Assembly (NCBI GenBank): GCA_964016885.1
Contig: OZ024740.1
Coordinates: 4,940,365 to 5,004,364 of the forward strand
Reading direction: 5' to 3'
Length of the DNA stretch: 64,000 nucleotides
DNA from: Eledone cirrhosa
Lineage: Eukaryota; Mollusca; Cephalopoda; Octopoda; Eledonidae
The position numbers were made by a program, and so were the translations under genes. Positions 42,501 through 56,830 of the stretch are shown here, one piece after another. The number at the start of each line of letters is the position of its first letter. The stretch's first letter is position 1. The notes under the pieces are model-generated. The model saw only the letters and a list, made by a program, of their open reading frames with translations, had not been told where the DNA came from and did not search any database.

Positions 42501-44745
42501 CACATCCCACTACACACACATCCCACTACACACGCATCCACTACACACACATCCCACTACACACACACATCCCACTACACACACACATCCCACTACACAC
42601 ACACATCCCACTACACACACATCCCACTACATACACACATCCCACTACACACACATCCCACTACACACACATGCCACTACACACACACATCCCACTACAC
42701 ACACACATCCCACTATACACACACATCCCACTACACACACACATCCCACTACACACACACATCCCACTACACACACACATCCCACTACACACACATCCCA
42801 CTACACACACATCCCACTACACACACACATCCCACTACACACACACATCCCACTACACACACATCCCACTACACACACACATCCCACTACACACACATCC
42901 TACTACACACACACATCCCACTACACACACACATCCCACTACACACACACATCCCACTACACACACACACATCCCACTACACACACACATCCCACTACAC
43001 ACACACATCCCACTACACACACACATCCCATTAAACACACATCCCACTACACACACACACATCCCATTACACACACATCCCACTACACACACACACATGC
43101 CATTACACACACATCCCACTACACACACACATCCCACTACACACACACACATCCCACTACACACACATCCCACTACAGACACATCCCACTACACACACAT
43201 TCCACTACACACACACATCCCACTACACACACACATCCCACTACACACACATCCCACTACACACACACATCCCACTACACACACACATCCCATTACACAC
43301 ACATCCCACTACACACACACACATCCCATTACACACACATCCCACTACACACACACATCCCACTACACACACATCCCACTACACACACACATCCCACTAC
43401 ACACACATCCCACTACACACACACACATCCCACTACACACACATCCCACTACACACACACACATCCCACTACACACACACACATCCCACTCCACACACAT
43501 CCCACTACACACACACACATCCCACTACACACACACACATCCCACTACACACACACATCCCACTACACACACACATCCCACTACACACACACACATCCCA
43601 CTACACACACACATCCCACTACATACACACATCCCACTACACACACACATCCCACTACACACACACACATCCCACTACACACACGCATCCCACTACACAC
43701 ACACATCCCACTACACACACACATCCCACTATACACACACATCCCACTACACACACACATCCCACTACACACACACATCCCACTACACACACACATCCCA
43801 CTACACACATACACATCCCACACTACACACACACATCCCACACTACACACACACATCCCACTACACACACACATCCCACTACACACACACATCCCACTAC
43901 ACACACACATCCCACTACACACACACATCCCACTACACACACATCCCACTACACACACATCCCACTACACACACACATCCCACTACACACACACATCCCA
44001 CTACACACACATCCCACTACACACACACATCCCACTACACACACATCCTACTACACACACACATCCCACTACACACACACATCCCACTACACACACACAT
44101 CCCACTACACACACACACATCCCACTACACACACACATCCCACTACAAACACACATCCCACTACACACACACACATCCCACTAAACACACATCCCACTAC
44201 ACACACACACATCTTACTACACACACATATCACACTACACACACACACATCCCACTACACACACACATACAACTACACACACACTTCCCACTACAGACAC
44301 ACATCCCACTACACACACATCCCACTACACACACACACATCCCACTACACACACACACCCCACTACACACACATCCCACTACACACAAATTCCACTACAC
44401 ATACACACATCCCACTACACACACACACATCCCACTACACACACACACACATCCCACTACACACACATCCCACTACACACACACACATCCAACTACACAC
44501 ATCCCATAACACACACACACATCCCACTACACACACACATCCCACTACACACACACATCCCACTACACACACACACATCCCACTACACACACACACATCC
44601 CACTACACACACACACATCCCACTACGCACGCACACATCCCACTACAAACACACATCCCACTATACACACACATCCCACTACACACACATCACACTACAC
44701 ACACACACATATCCCACTACACACACACACACATCCCACTACACA
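39540..44745. repeat. 5.2 kb minisatellite, 16/18 bp units
   Basis: About 300 units of TCCCACTACACACACA with or without an extra CA, and rarer variants (20 bp units, TCTCTCTA, GCCCACTA). The 16/18 alternation lets long stop-free frames arise (one of 1,601 codons of Thr-His-Pro repeats), which I regard as non-coding. Longer patterns of several units are repeated, for example the block near 40020-40300 and again near 40380-40660, showing higher-order duplication. Confidence 0.95.
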
Positions 44746-44970
44746 GGCACTCACACACACACATGTAGACACACAGACATGTAGACACACTCACATGTAG
44801 ACACACACACATGTAGACACACTCACATGTAGACACACTCACATGTAGACACACAGACATGTAGACACACTGACATGTAGACACACAGGCATGTAGACAC
44901 ACTAACATGTAGACACACTCACATGTAGACACAGTGACATGTAGACACAGTGACATGTAGACAGAGAGAT
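44746..44970. repeat. Minisatellite, 16-18 bp units with ATGTAGACACA
   Basis: About a dozen units of ACATGTAGACACACTC-type sequence at the right edge of the 5.2 kb array. It is a different unit sharing the ACACAC part. Confidence 0.9.
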
Positions 44971-45009
44971 ATATTGTTACTGTTGTACAAGTATGGAGGA
45001 ACACCTTGT

Positions 45010-48000
45010 GAAATGGATGAGGATGGTTAGATGGTTAGGAGATGGTTAGGAGATGGAAGATGGTTAGGAAGTGGAAGATGGTTAGGAGATGGTTAGGAGA
45101 TGGAAGATGGTTAGATGATGGAAGATGGTTAGGAGATGGTTAGGAATTGGAAGATGGTTAGATGATGGAAGATTGTTATGAGATTGAAGATGGTTAGGAG
45201 ATGGAATATGGTTACAAGATGGAAGATGGTTAGCAGATGGAAGACGGTTAGGAGATGGAAGATGGTTAGGAGAGGGAAGATGATTAAGAGATGGAAGATG
45301 GTTAGAAGATGGAAGATGGTTAGGAGATGGTTAGGAGATGGAAGATGATTAGGAGATGAAAGATGGTTGGATGGTGGAAGATGGTTAGGAGGTGGAAGAT
45401 GGTTAGGAGATGGTTAGGAGATGGAAGATGGTTAGAAGATGGAAGATGGTTAGGAGATGGAAGATGGTTTGAAGGTGGAAAATGGTTAGGAGATGCAAGA
45501 TGGTTAGTATTTGGAAGATGGTTAGGAGATAGTAGATGGTTAGAAGGTGGAAGATGGTTAGGAGATGGAAGATAGTTAGATAATGGAAGATGGTTAGCTA
45601 ATGGGAGCTGGTTAGGAGATGGAAGATGGTTTGATGATGGAAGATGGTTAGATTATGGGAGATGGTTAGGAGACGGGAGATGGTTAGGAGATAGTAGATG
45701 GAGAGGAGATGGTTAGAAGATGAAAGATGGTTAGGAGATCGAAGATGATAAGATGATGGAAGATGGTTAGGAGATAGTGGAAGATTGTTAGGAGATGGAA
45801 GATGTTTAGAAGATGGTTAGGAGATGGAAGATGGTTAGAAGATGGAAAATGGTTAGAAGGCAGATGATTAAGAGATGGGAGATGGTTAGAAGATGGAAGA
45901 TGGTTAAGAGATGGAAGATGGTAGGAGATGGAATATGGTTAGGAGATGGCAGATGGTTAGGAGATGGAAGATGGTTAGGAGGTGGAAGATGGTTAGGAGA
46001 TGGCTAGGAGAGGGTTAGGAGATGGAAGATGGTTAGATGATGGAAGATGGTTAGGAGATGGAAGATGGTTAGGAAGTGGAAGATTGTTAGGAGATGGTAA
46101 CAAGATGGAAAATGGTTAGTGGTTAGATGATGGAAGATGGTTAGGAGATGGAAGATGGTTAGGAGATGGAAGATGGTTAGATGATGGACGACGGTTAGAA
46201 GGTGGAAGATGGTTAGGAGACGGTTAGGAGATGGAAGATGGTTAGGAGATGGAAGATGATTAGGAGATGGAAGATGGTTAGGAGATGGTTAGGAGATGGA
46301 AGATGGTTAGGAGATGGTTAGGAGATGGAAGATGGTTAGGAGATGGAAGATGATTAGATGATGGAAGATGGTTAGGAAATGGGAGATGGTTAGGTGATGT
46401 AACATGGTTAGGAGATGGAAGATGGTTAGGAGATGATTAGGAGATGGAAGATGGTTAGGAGATTGTTAAGAGATGGAAGATGGTTAGGAGATGGAAGATG
46501 ATTAGATGATGGAAGATGGTTAGGAAGTGGAAGATGGTTAGGAGATGGAAGATGATTAGGAGATGGTTAGGAGATGGAAGATTGTTAGATGATAGAAGTT
46601 GGTTAGGAGATGGAAGATTGTTAGTAGATGGTTAGGAGATGGAAGATGGTTAGATGATGGAAGACGGTTAGGAGGTGGAAGATTGTTAGGAGATGGAAGA
46701 TGGTTAGAAGATGGGAGATCGTTAAGAGATGGAAGATGGTTAGGAGATGGAAGATGATTAGATGATGGAAGACGGTCAGGAGATGGAAGATGGTTAAGAT
46801 GTGATAGATGGTTAGGAGATGGCAGGTGTTTAGAATATGGAAGAAGGTTAGGAGATTGTTAGGAGATGGAAGATGGTTAGGAGATGGAAGATGATTAGAT
46901 GTTGGAAGATGGTTAGCAAATGGTTAAGAGATGGAAGATGGTTAGGAAGTGGAATATGGTTAGTAGATGGTTATGAGATGGAAGAGGATTAGATGATGGA
47001 AGAAGGTTAGATGATGGAAGATGGTTAGGAGATGGAAGATTATTTGATGATGGAAGATGGTTAGGAGATGGAGATGGTTAGAATATTGAAGATGGTTAGG
47101 AGATGGAAGGTGATTAGATGGATGATGGTTAGGAGATGGAAGATGGTTAGAAGATGGAAGATCGTTAGGAGATGGAAGATGGTTAGGAGATGAAAGATAG
47201 TTAGGTGGTGGCAGATGGTTAGGAGATGGAAAATGATTAGATAATGTAAGATGGTAAGAATATGGAAGATGGTTAGGAGATGGAAGATGGTTAGGAGATG
47301 GAAGATGGTTAGCAGATGGAAGATGGTTAGGAGATGGTTAGGAGATGGTTAGGATTGGAAGATGATTAAGAGATGGATGATGGTTAGGAGATGGAAGATG
47401 GTTAGATGGTGGAAGATGGTTAGGAGAAGGTTAGGAGATGGAAGATGGTTAGGAGGTGGAAGATGGTTAGATGATGGAAGACGGTTAGGAGGTGGAAGAT
47501 GGTTAGATGGTGGAAGATGGTTAGGAGATGGTTAGGAGATGAGAGACGGTTAGGAGATGGTTAGTAGATGGAAGATGGTTAGGAGGTGGAAGATGGTTAG
47601 GAGGTGGAAAATGTTTAGGAGGTGAAAGATGGTTAGGAGATGGTTAGGAGATGGCAGTTGGTTAGGAAATGGAAGATGGTTAGATTATGGAAGATGGTTA
47701 GGAGGTGGAAGATGGTTAGGAGATGGAAGATGGTTAGGAGATGGGAGATAGTTGGGAGATGGTTAGTAGGTGGAAGATGGTTAGATGATTGAAGACAGTT
47801 AGGAGGTGGATGATGGTTAGGAGATGGTTAGGATTGGAAGATGATTAGGAGATGGAAGATGGTTAGGAGATGGAAGATGGTTAGATGGTGGTAGATGGTT
47901 AGAAGATGGAAGATGGTTAGGAGGTGGAAGATTGTTAGGAGATGGAAGATAGTTAGATGACGGAAGATGGCTAGATGATGGAAGATGTTTAGAATATGGA

Positions 48001-51000
48001 AGATGTTTATAAGATGGAAGATTGTTAGGAGATGGTTAGGAGATGGAAGATGGTTAGATGATGGAAGATGGTTGGGAGGTGGAAGATGGTTAGGAGATGG
48101 AAGATGGTTAGGAGATGGAACACAATTACGAGATGGGAGATGGTTAGGATTTGGAAAATGCTTAGGTGATGGTTAGGAGATGGAAGATGGTTAGGAGGTG
48201 GAAGATGGTTAGGAGGTGGTTAGGAGATGGAAGATGGTTAGGAGATGGAAAATGGTTAGAAGATGGAAGATGGTTAGGAGATGGAAGATGGTTAGGATAT
48301 GGTTAGGAGATGGAAGATGGTTAGATGATGGAAGATGTTTAGATAATGTTAAATGGTAAGATGGAGGATGGTTATGAGATGGAAGATGGTTAGGATGTGG
48401 AAGATGGTTAGGAGATGGAAGATGTTTAGATGATGGAAGATGGTTAGGAGATTGTTAGGAGATGGAAGATGGTTAGGTGATGTAAGATGGTTAGATGATG
48501 GAAGATGGTTAGGACATGGAAGATGGTTAGATGATGGAAGATGGTTAGATGATGGAAGATGGTTAGGAGATGGAAGATGGTTAGATGATGGTAGACGGTT
48601 AGGAGGTGGAACATGGTTAGGAGATGGAACATGTTTAGGAGGTGGAAGATGGTTAGATGGTGGAAGATGGTTAGGAGATGGTTGGGAGATGGGAGATGGT
48701 TAGTAGATGGTTAGTAGGTGGAAGCTGGTTAGGAGGTGGAAGATGGTTAGGAGGTGGAAAATGTTTAGGAGGTGGAAGATGGTTAGATGGTGGAAGATGT
48801 TTAGGAGATGGTTAGGAGATGGCAGTTGGTTAGGAGATGGTTAGTAGGTGGAAGATTGTTAAGAGATGGAAGATGGTTAGAAGACGGAAGATGGTTAGAT
48901 AATGGAAGATGTTTAGAATATGGAAGATGTTTATAAGATGGAAGATTGTTAGGAGAAGGTTAGGAGAAGGAAGATGGTTAGATGATGGAAGATGATTAGG
49001 AGGTGGAAGATGGTTAGGAGATGGATGATGGTTAGGAGATGGAAGATGGTTAGAAGATGCAAGACGGCCAGGAGATGGAAGATGGTTAGGAGATGGAAGA
49101 TGGTTAGGAGACGAAAGATAGTTAGGTGGTGGCAGAAGGTTAGGAGATGGAAGATGGTTAGATAATGTAAGATGGTAAGAAGATGGAAGATGTTTAGGAG
49201 ATGGAAGATGGTTAGATGATTGAAGACAGTTAGGAGGTGGAAGATGGTTAGGAGATGGAAGATGGTAAGATGATGGAAGATGGTTAGGAGACGGAAGATG
49301 GTTAGATTATGGAAGATGGTTAGATGATGGAAGATGGTTAGGAGATGGAAGATGGTTAGATGAAGGAAGATTGTTAGGAGATGAAGATGGTTCGGAGATG
49401 GAAGATGGTTAGAATATGGAAGATGGTTAGGAGATGGTTAGGAGATGGAAGATGGTTAGATGATTGAAGACAGTTAGGAGGTGGATGATGGTTAGGAGAT
49501 GGAAGATGGTTAGGTGTTGGAACATGGTTACGGGGGTGGAAGATGGTAAGGTGATGGAAGATGGTTAGGAGATGGTTAGGAGATGGAAGATGATTAGATA
49601 ATGGAAGATAGTTAGGAGATGGAAGATGGTTAGATGATGGAAGATGGTTAGGAGGTGGAAGATGGTTAGGAGATGGAAGATGGTTAGGAGATGGAACACA
49701 ATTACGAGATGGTTAGAAGATGGAAGATGGTTAGGAGGTGGAAGATGGTTAGGAGATGTAAGAGAGTTAGGAGGTGGAGGATGGTTAGGAGATGGAAGAT
49801 GGTTAGGAGTTGCTAAGGAGATGGAAGATGGTTAGGAAGTGGAAGATTGTTAGGTGATGGTTAGGTGTTGGAAGATGGTTAGAAGATGGAGATGGTTAAG
49901 ACATGGAAGATGGCTAGGATATGGAAGATGGCTAGCAGATTGTTAGGAGATGAAGACGGTTAGATGATGGAAGACGGTTAGCAGGTGGAAGATGGTTAGG
50001 AGATGGTTAGAAGATGGAAGATGGTTAGGAGATGGAAGATGATTAGGAGATGGAAGATGGTTAGGAGATGGAAGATGATTAGGTGTTGGAACATGGTTAC
50101 GGGGGTGAAAGATGGTAAGGTGATGGAAGATGGTTAGGAGATGGTTAGGAGATGGAAGATGATTAGATAATGGAAGATAGTTAGGAGATGGAAGATGGTT
50201 AGAAGATGGAAGATGGTTAAGAGATGGAAGATGGGTAGGAGATGATTAGGAGATGGAAAATGGTTAGATGATGGAAGATGGTTAGTAGGTGGACGTTGGT
50301 TAGGAGATGGAAGATGGTTAGGAGATGGCAGATGGTTAGATGATAGAAGATTGTTAGGAAATGGTAGATGGTTACGGGGTGGAAGATGGTTAGGAGATGG
50401 AAGATGGTTAGGAGATGGAAGATGGCTAGATGATGGAAGATGGTTAGGAGATGGAAGATGGTTAGGAGATGGAAGATGGTTAGGAGATGGAATATGGTTA
50501 GGAGGGGGAGGATGGTTAGATAATATTAGATGGTAAGAAGATGGAAGATGTTTAGGAGATGGAAGATCGTTAGGATGTGGAAGATGGTCAGGAGATGGAA
50601 GATGTTTAGATGATGGAATATGGTTAAGAGATTGTTAGGAGATGGAAGATGGTTAGAAGATGGAAGATGGTTAGGAGATGGAAGATGGTTAGGAGATGTT
50701 TAGGAGATGGAAGATGGTTAGATGATGGAAGATGTTTAGGAGATGGAAGATAGTTAGGAGATGAAAGATGATTAGGAGATGGAAGATGGTTAGCAGATGG
50801 CAGATGGTTAGATGATGGAAGATGGTTACGAGATGGTAGATGGTTTCGGGTTGGAAGCTGGTTAGGTGATGGAACATGGTTAGGAAATGGTTAGGAGATG
50901 GAAGATGGTTAGGAGATGGAAGATGGTTAGGAGATGGAAGAAGGTTAGGAGATGGTTATGAGATGGAAGATTGTTAGGAGATGGTGAGGAGATGGAAGAT

Positions 51001-54000
51001 GTTTAGGAAGTGGAAGATTATTAGGAGATGGTTAGGAGATAGAAGCTGCTTAAGAGATGGAAGATGGTTAGGAAGTGGAAGATTGTTAGGCGATGGCTAG
51101 GAGGTGGCTAGGAGATGGAAGATGGTTAGGAGATGGTTAGGAGATGGAAGATGGTTCCATGATGGAAGATGGTTCCATGATGGAAGATGGTTAGGAGATG
51201 GAACATCGTTAGGAGATGGAAGATGGTTAGATGATGGAAGACGGTAGGCGGTGGAAGATGGTTAGGAGATGGTTAGGAGATGGAAGATAATTAGGAGATG
51301 GAAGATTGTTAGGAGATGGAAGATGGTTAGGAGATGGAATATGGTTAGAAGATGGAAGATGGTTAGGAGATGGAAGATTGTTAGGAAGTGGAAGATTGTT
51401 AGGAGATCGTTAGGAGATGGAGGCTGGTTACATGATGGAAGATGCTTAGGAGATGCAAGATGGTTAGTTGATGGAAGACGGTTAGGAGGTAGAAGATGGT
51501 TAGGAGATGGTTTGGAGATGGAGGATGGTTAGGAGATGGAAGATGATTAGGAGATGGAAGATGGTTAGGAGATGGAAGATGCTCCGGAGAGGGAAGATGA
51601 TTAGATGATGGAAGATGGTTAGGATATGGAAGATGGTTAGATTATGGAAGACTGTTAGGAGATGGAAGATGGTTAGGAGATGGAAGATGGTTAGGAAGTG
51701 GAAGATGATTAGATGATGGAAGATGGTTAGGAAATGGTTAAAGATGGAAAATGGTTAGGAAGTGGACGATGGTTAGGAGATGGTAGGAGATGGAAGATGG
51801 TTAGATGATGGAAGATGGTTAGGAGTTGTAAGATGGTTAGATGATGGAAGATTGTTAGATGATGGAAGATGGTTGGGAGATGGTTAGGAGATGGAAGATG
51901 GTTTGATGATAGAAGATGGTTAAGAGATGGTCGATGGTTAGATGATGGAAGATGGTTAGGAGATGGAAGATCGTTAGATGATGGAAGATTGTTAGGAGAT
52001 GAGGATGGTTAGTAGATGGGGATGGTTAGGATGTGGAAGATGGTTAGGAGATGGAAGAGGGTTAAAATATGGAAGATGTTTAGGAGATGGTTAGGAGAGG
52101 GAAGCTGGTTAGATGATTGAAGACAGTTAGGAGGTAGACGATGGTTAGGAGTTGGTTAGGAGATGGAAGATGGTTAGATGGTTGAAGACGGTTAGGAGAT
52201 AGTTAGGAGATGGAAGATGGTTAGATGGTTGAAGACGGTTAGGAGATAGTTAGGAGATGGAAGATGGTTAGGAGGTGGAAGATGGCTAGATGATGGTTAG
52301 GAGATGGAAGATAATTAGATGATGGAAGATGGTTAGGAGGTAGAGATGGTTCGGAGATGAAAGATGATTAGGAGATGGAAGATGGTTAGGAGATGAAAGA
52401 TGATTAGTAGATGAAAGATGGTTAGCAGATGGCAGATGGTTAGATGATGGAAGATGGTTAGGAGATGGAAGATGGTTAGTAGATGGAATATGTTTAGAAG
52501 AAGGATGATGGTTAGGAGATGGAAGATGTTTAGTAGATGGTTAGGAGATGGATGCTGATTAGATGATGGAAGATGGTTAGGAGATGGAAGATGGTTAGAA
52601 GAAGGATGATGGTTAGGAGATGGAAGATGTTTAGTAGATGGTTAGGAGATGGATGCTGATTAGATGACGGAAGATGGTTAGTAGATGGAAGATGGTTAGG
52701 AGATGGTTAGGAGATTGTTAGGAGATGGGAGATGGTTAGGAGATGGAAGATGATTAGATGATGGAAGATGGTTAGGAGATGGTTAGGAGATGGAACATTG
52801 TTAGGAGATGGAAGATGATTAGGGGATGGAAGATGGTTAGCAGATGGAAGATGGTTAGAAGATGGAAGATCGTTAGGAGATGGAAGATGGTTAGGAGATC
52901 GAAGATGATTAGATGATGGAAGACAGCCAGGAGATGGAAGATGGTTAGGAGATGGAAGATGGTTAGGAGATGAAAGATAGTTAGGTGGTGGCAGATAGTT
53001 AGGAGATGGAAGATGATTAGATAATGTAAGATGGTAAGAAGATGGAAGATGGTTAGGAGATGGAAGATGGTTAGGATGTGGAAGATGGTTAAGAGATGGA
53101 AGATGTTTAGAATATGGAAGATGGTTAGGCGATTGTTAGCAGATGGAAGATGGTTAGATGATGGAAGATGGTTAGGAAATGGTTAGGAGATGAAAGATGG
53201 TTAGGAAGTGGAAGATGGTTAGGAGATGTTTAGGAGATGGAAGGTGGTTAGATGATGGAAGATGGCTAGGAGATGGAAGATGGTTAGATGATGGAAGATG
53301 GTTAGGAGATGGAAGATTGTTAGGAAGTGGAAGATTGTTAGGAGATCGTTAGGAGATGGAGGCTGGTTACATGATGGAAGATGCTTAGGAGATGCAAGAT
53401 GGTTAGTTGATGGAAGACGGTTAGGAGGTAGAAGATGGTTAGGAGATGGTTTGGAGATGGAGGATGGTTAGGAGATGGAAGATGATTAGGAGATGGAAGA
53501 TGGTTAGGAGATGGAAGATGCTCCGGAGATGGAAGATGATTAGATGATGGAAGATGGTTAGGATATGGAAGATGGTTAGATTATGGAAGACTGTTAGGAG
53601 ATGGAAGATGGTTAGGAGATGGAAGATGGTTAGGAAGTGGAAGATGATTAGATGATGGAAGATGGTTAGGAAATGGTTAAAGATGGAAAATGGTTAGGAA
53701 GTGGACGATGGTTAGGAGATGGTAGGAGATGGAAGATGGTTAGATGATGGAAGATGGTTAGGAGTTGTAAGATGGTTAGATGATGGAAGATTGTTAGATG
53801 ATGGAAGATGGTTGGGAGATGGTTAGGAGATGGAAGATGGTTTGATGATAGAAGATGGTTAAGAGATGGTCGATGGTTAGATGATGGAAGATGGTTAGGA
53901 GATGGAAGATCGTTAGATGATGGAAGATTGTTAGGAGATGAGGATGGTTAGTAGATGGGGATGGTTAGGATGTGGAAGATGGTTAGGAGATGGAAGAGGG

Positions 54001-55405
54001 TTAAAATATGGAAGATGTTTAGGAGATGGTTAGGAGAGGGAAGCTGGTTAGATGATTGAAGACAGTTAGGAGGTAGACGATGGTTAGGAGTTGGTTAGGA
54101 GATGGAAGATGGTTAGATGGTTGAAGACGGTTAGGAGATAGTTAGGAGATGGAAGATGGTTAGATGGTTGAAGACGGTTAGGAGATAGTTAGGAGATGGA
54201 AGATGGTTAGGAGGTGGAAGATGGCTAGATGATGGTTAGGAGATGGAAGATAATTAGATGATGGAAGATGGTTAGGAGGTAGAGATGGTTCGGAGATGAA
54301 AGATGATTAGGAGATGGAAGATGGTTAGGAGATGAAAGATGATTAGTAGATGAAAGATGGTTAGCAGATGGCAGATGGTTAGATGATGGAAGATGGTTAG
54401 GAGATGGAAGATGGTTAGTAGATGGAATATGTTTAGAAGAAGGATGATGGTTAGGAGATGGAAGATGTTTAGTAGATGGTTAGGAGATGGATGCTGATTA
54501 GATGATGGAAGATGGTTAGGAGATGGAAGATGGTTAGAAGAAGGATGATGGTTAGGAGATGGAAGATGTTTAGTAGATGGTTAGGAGATGGATGCTGATT
54601 AGATGACGGAAGATGGTTAGTAGATGGAAGATGGTTAGGAGATGGTTAGGAGATTGTTAGGAGATGGGAGATGGTTAGGAGATGGAAGATGATTAGATGA
54701 TGGAAGATGGTTAGGAGATGGTTAGGAGATGGAACATTGTTAGGAGATGGAAGATGATTAGGGGATGGAAGATGGTTAGCAGATGGAAGATGGTTAGAAG
54801 ATGGAAGATCGTTAGGAGATGGAAGATGGTTAGGAGATCGAAGATGATTAGATGATGGAAGACAGCCAGGAGATGGAAGATGGTTAGGAGATGGAAGATG
54901 GTTAGGAGATGAAAGATAGTTAGGTGGTGGCAGATAGTTAGGAGATGGAAGATGATTAGATAATGTAAGATGGTAAGAAGATGGAAGATGGTTAGGAGAT
55001 GGAAGATGGTTAGGATGTGGAAGATGGTTAAGAGATGGAAGATGTTTAGAATATGGAAGATGGTTAGGCGATTGTTAGCAGATGGAAGATGGTTAGATGA
55101 TGGAAGATGGTTAGGAAATGGTTAGGAGATGAAAGATGGTTAGGAAGTGGAAGATGGTTAGGAGATGTTTAGGAGATGGAAGGTGGTTAGATGATGGAAG
55201 ATGGCTAGGAGATGGAAGATGGTTAGATGATGGAAGATGGTTAGGAAATGGAAGATGGTTAGATGATGGAAGATGGTTAGGAAATGGAAGATGGTTTAGA
55301 TGATGGAAGATGGTTAGATGATGGAAGATGGTTAGGAGATGGAAGATGGTTAGAATATGGACGATGGTTAGGAGGTGGAAGATGGCTAGGAGATGGAAGA
55401 TAAAA
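45010..55405. repeat. 10.4 kb minisatellite, 18 bp unit
   Basis: The basic unit is GATGGTTAGGAGATGGAA, made of an 11 bp part (GATGGTTAGGA) and a 7 bp part (GATGGAA) that are also used separately. Unit variants (GATGATGGAA, GGTGGAA, TTGTTAGG) are scattered through the array. The strand is purine/GT-rich throughout. Since 18 is a multiple of three, short frames of Met-Val-Arg-Arg-Trp-Lys repeats appear, but stops are frequent. Confidence 0.95.
51350..55227. repeat. 1,939 bp tandem duplication inside the minisatellite
   Basis: 51350-53288 and 53289-55227 are near-identical. Landmarks GGAGGCTGGTTACATGATGG (51419 and 53358) and GATGCTCCGGAGA (51578 and 53517) are each exactly 1,939 bp apart. The one difference I noted is GAGAGGGAAG at 51587 against GAGATGGAAG at 53526. 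Flanking units do not match, so the ends are clear to within a few tens of bases. Confidence 0.9.
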
Positions 55406-55740
55406 GTATATTCTAGAAATAAATGTTTATTTTTTTCATTAACCAAAAGCTCTGATGCAGGAAATAAAAAGTAAATAACAAGAATAGAAAAGGTGTAATT
55501 AAATAAATATCTCGGCTGCCATTGTTGGGTTATTATTATTATTACAGAAAGAAATAAGGTAAGAACAAAAATCGCAAATTTTAAGTAGCTTTGTTTCTCT
55601 CCCTCTCTCTCTTTCTCTCCACTACCACTCTCTCCCCCTCACCCTCCGTCTCCCCACCTCTCTCTCCAGTTGATGTCTGCTACTGTATCACCATTCACAT
55701 GTTCTGTTAGCTGTATCCATAACACAGGTGTTATACTCTC
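55406..55740. other. Unassigned interval
   Basis: AT-rich, with a CTCTCTCTC-rich stretch at about 55600. No gene seen. Confidence 0.55.
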
Positions 55741-55935
55741 TCTCTCTAACAGCACCATCATCACCACCATCGCTGTCAACACCACCATCACCACCATCAC
55801 CACTACCAACCACCACCTCCACAGCTGTCACCACCAGCACCATTACCCCCCCCCCCCATCACCAACCACAATCACTACCCCCCCCCCCCCCCCATCACCA
55901 CCACCACAGCTGTCACCACCAACAGCAACTCCAAC
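55741..55935. repeat. (CCA)n/(CATCAC)n-rich tract with poly(C)
   Basis: CACCATCACCACC units and two runs of C9-C14 at about 55847 and 55878. Frames here are low-complexity. Confidence 0.85.
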
Positions 55936-55999
55936 CTTACACCTCTCTCTTCTGTAAAGTGAAATCTATGTTTAACAAAACACCCACAACTGTTAATCT

Positions 56000-56384
56000 A
56001 TTCTAGAGAAAGCTGACAGAACAGTTGATGACTTTAAAGAAATGATTAAAGGGAAATTTCACAAATTTTATTTTCATTCCAAGATTTACCAAAGTGTGGA
56101 AACACCACTTTGCATTCACACAGCTTCTAGTAGCCAGACAGATACTGTAAGGCCCATATAATAGGATATCTCGTAAATAATGCATTTTTTAATAGTTTTT
56201 TATTTTTAAAAATTAAGATAAACTGTTCCTCGGATAATGACCAAAAGAACATGATTGCGAATACAAGCGACCGAAAGGGGGTTTCTCCGAAGGGTCTTTG
56301 GTGTAAGGTTACTCCATAGAGTGTATAACTCAGAGATCAGAGAGTCTAGGTAGAGCCACTACTTCTCTAAATTGAGAGATCCCA
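56000..56384. other. Unassigned interval
   Basis: No coding or repeat signature recognised. Confidence 0.5.
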
Positions 56385-56640
56385 GCTCTGATACTATGGG
56401 CATGTGTTTAGAATGGCCAAGGAAAGAATTGCTGAACAGATTTTATGGGTAAAACCAACCAACAGGAGACAGAGGTAGACCCTGAGCAAGATGGTTGGAT
56501 AACATCCATGAACTTGGCTGGTCTCAGATCAATTGGAGATGGGTGGTTTTGACAGGACCTGCTGGAAGGAATGTTTGAGGACTCTGATCCCACAACCCTC
56601 TCGGGAATAAGTGGGTAAAGAAGAAGAAAAAAGAAAATAA
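56385..56640 (+). mobile_element. Short LINE 3'-end relic
   Basis: GGGCATGTGTTTAGAATGGC encodes GHVFRMAKERIAEQIL, and in a shifted frame RPRARWLDNIHELGW, the common end of non-LTR retrotransposon ORF2 (GH..RM..R, RGRP..RW.D). It ends near GTGGGTAAAGAAGAAGAAAA. The clade cannot be told. Confidence 0.6.
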
Positions 56641-56767
56641 ACTGCACTTTTCAAAGCTTGCACAAAGAATAAGGGTAAGGTGAATTTAATACCTGCTTTT
56701 ATAACAAATTTAACAGGTGTTTATCCCCACTTCCTCCGACTTTTATTGCATGCAATCGAAAAGGACC

Positions 56768-56830
56768 TGTCCAACCCATGCAAGCATGGAAAACAGATAT
56801 AGAAACGGTGATAATGATGATGATAATGAT
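56768..56830 (+). mobile_element. LINE/SINE tail fragment
   Basis: CCAACCCATGCAAGCATGGA..ACGGTGATAATGATGATG. Confidence 0.65.

Noticed and set aside
39379..44509. Open frames of 1,601 and 940 codons (Thr-His-Pro repeats)
   Set aside because: They are translations of a 16/18 bp minisatellite. There is no non-repetitive domain, and the frame stays open only because the unit lacks stops.
39540..44970. CRISPR-like or telomere-like array
   Set aside because: Units are contiguous with no unique spacers, and the unit is not TTAGGG or a known telomere repeat. The organism is a metazoan.
45363..51532. Met-Val-Arg-Arg-Trp-Lys repeat frames
   Set aside because: Short frames inside the 18 bp minisatellite, broken by frequent stops and unit-length changes.
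45010..55405. Telomeric relation of the TTAGGA-containing unit
   Set aside because: TTAGG occurs once per 18 bp unit but never as (TTAGGG)n or (TTAGG)n.
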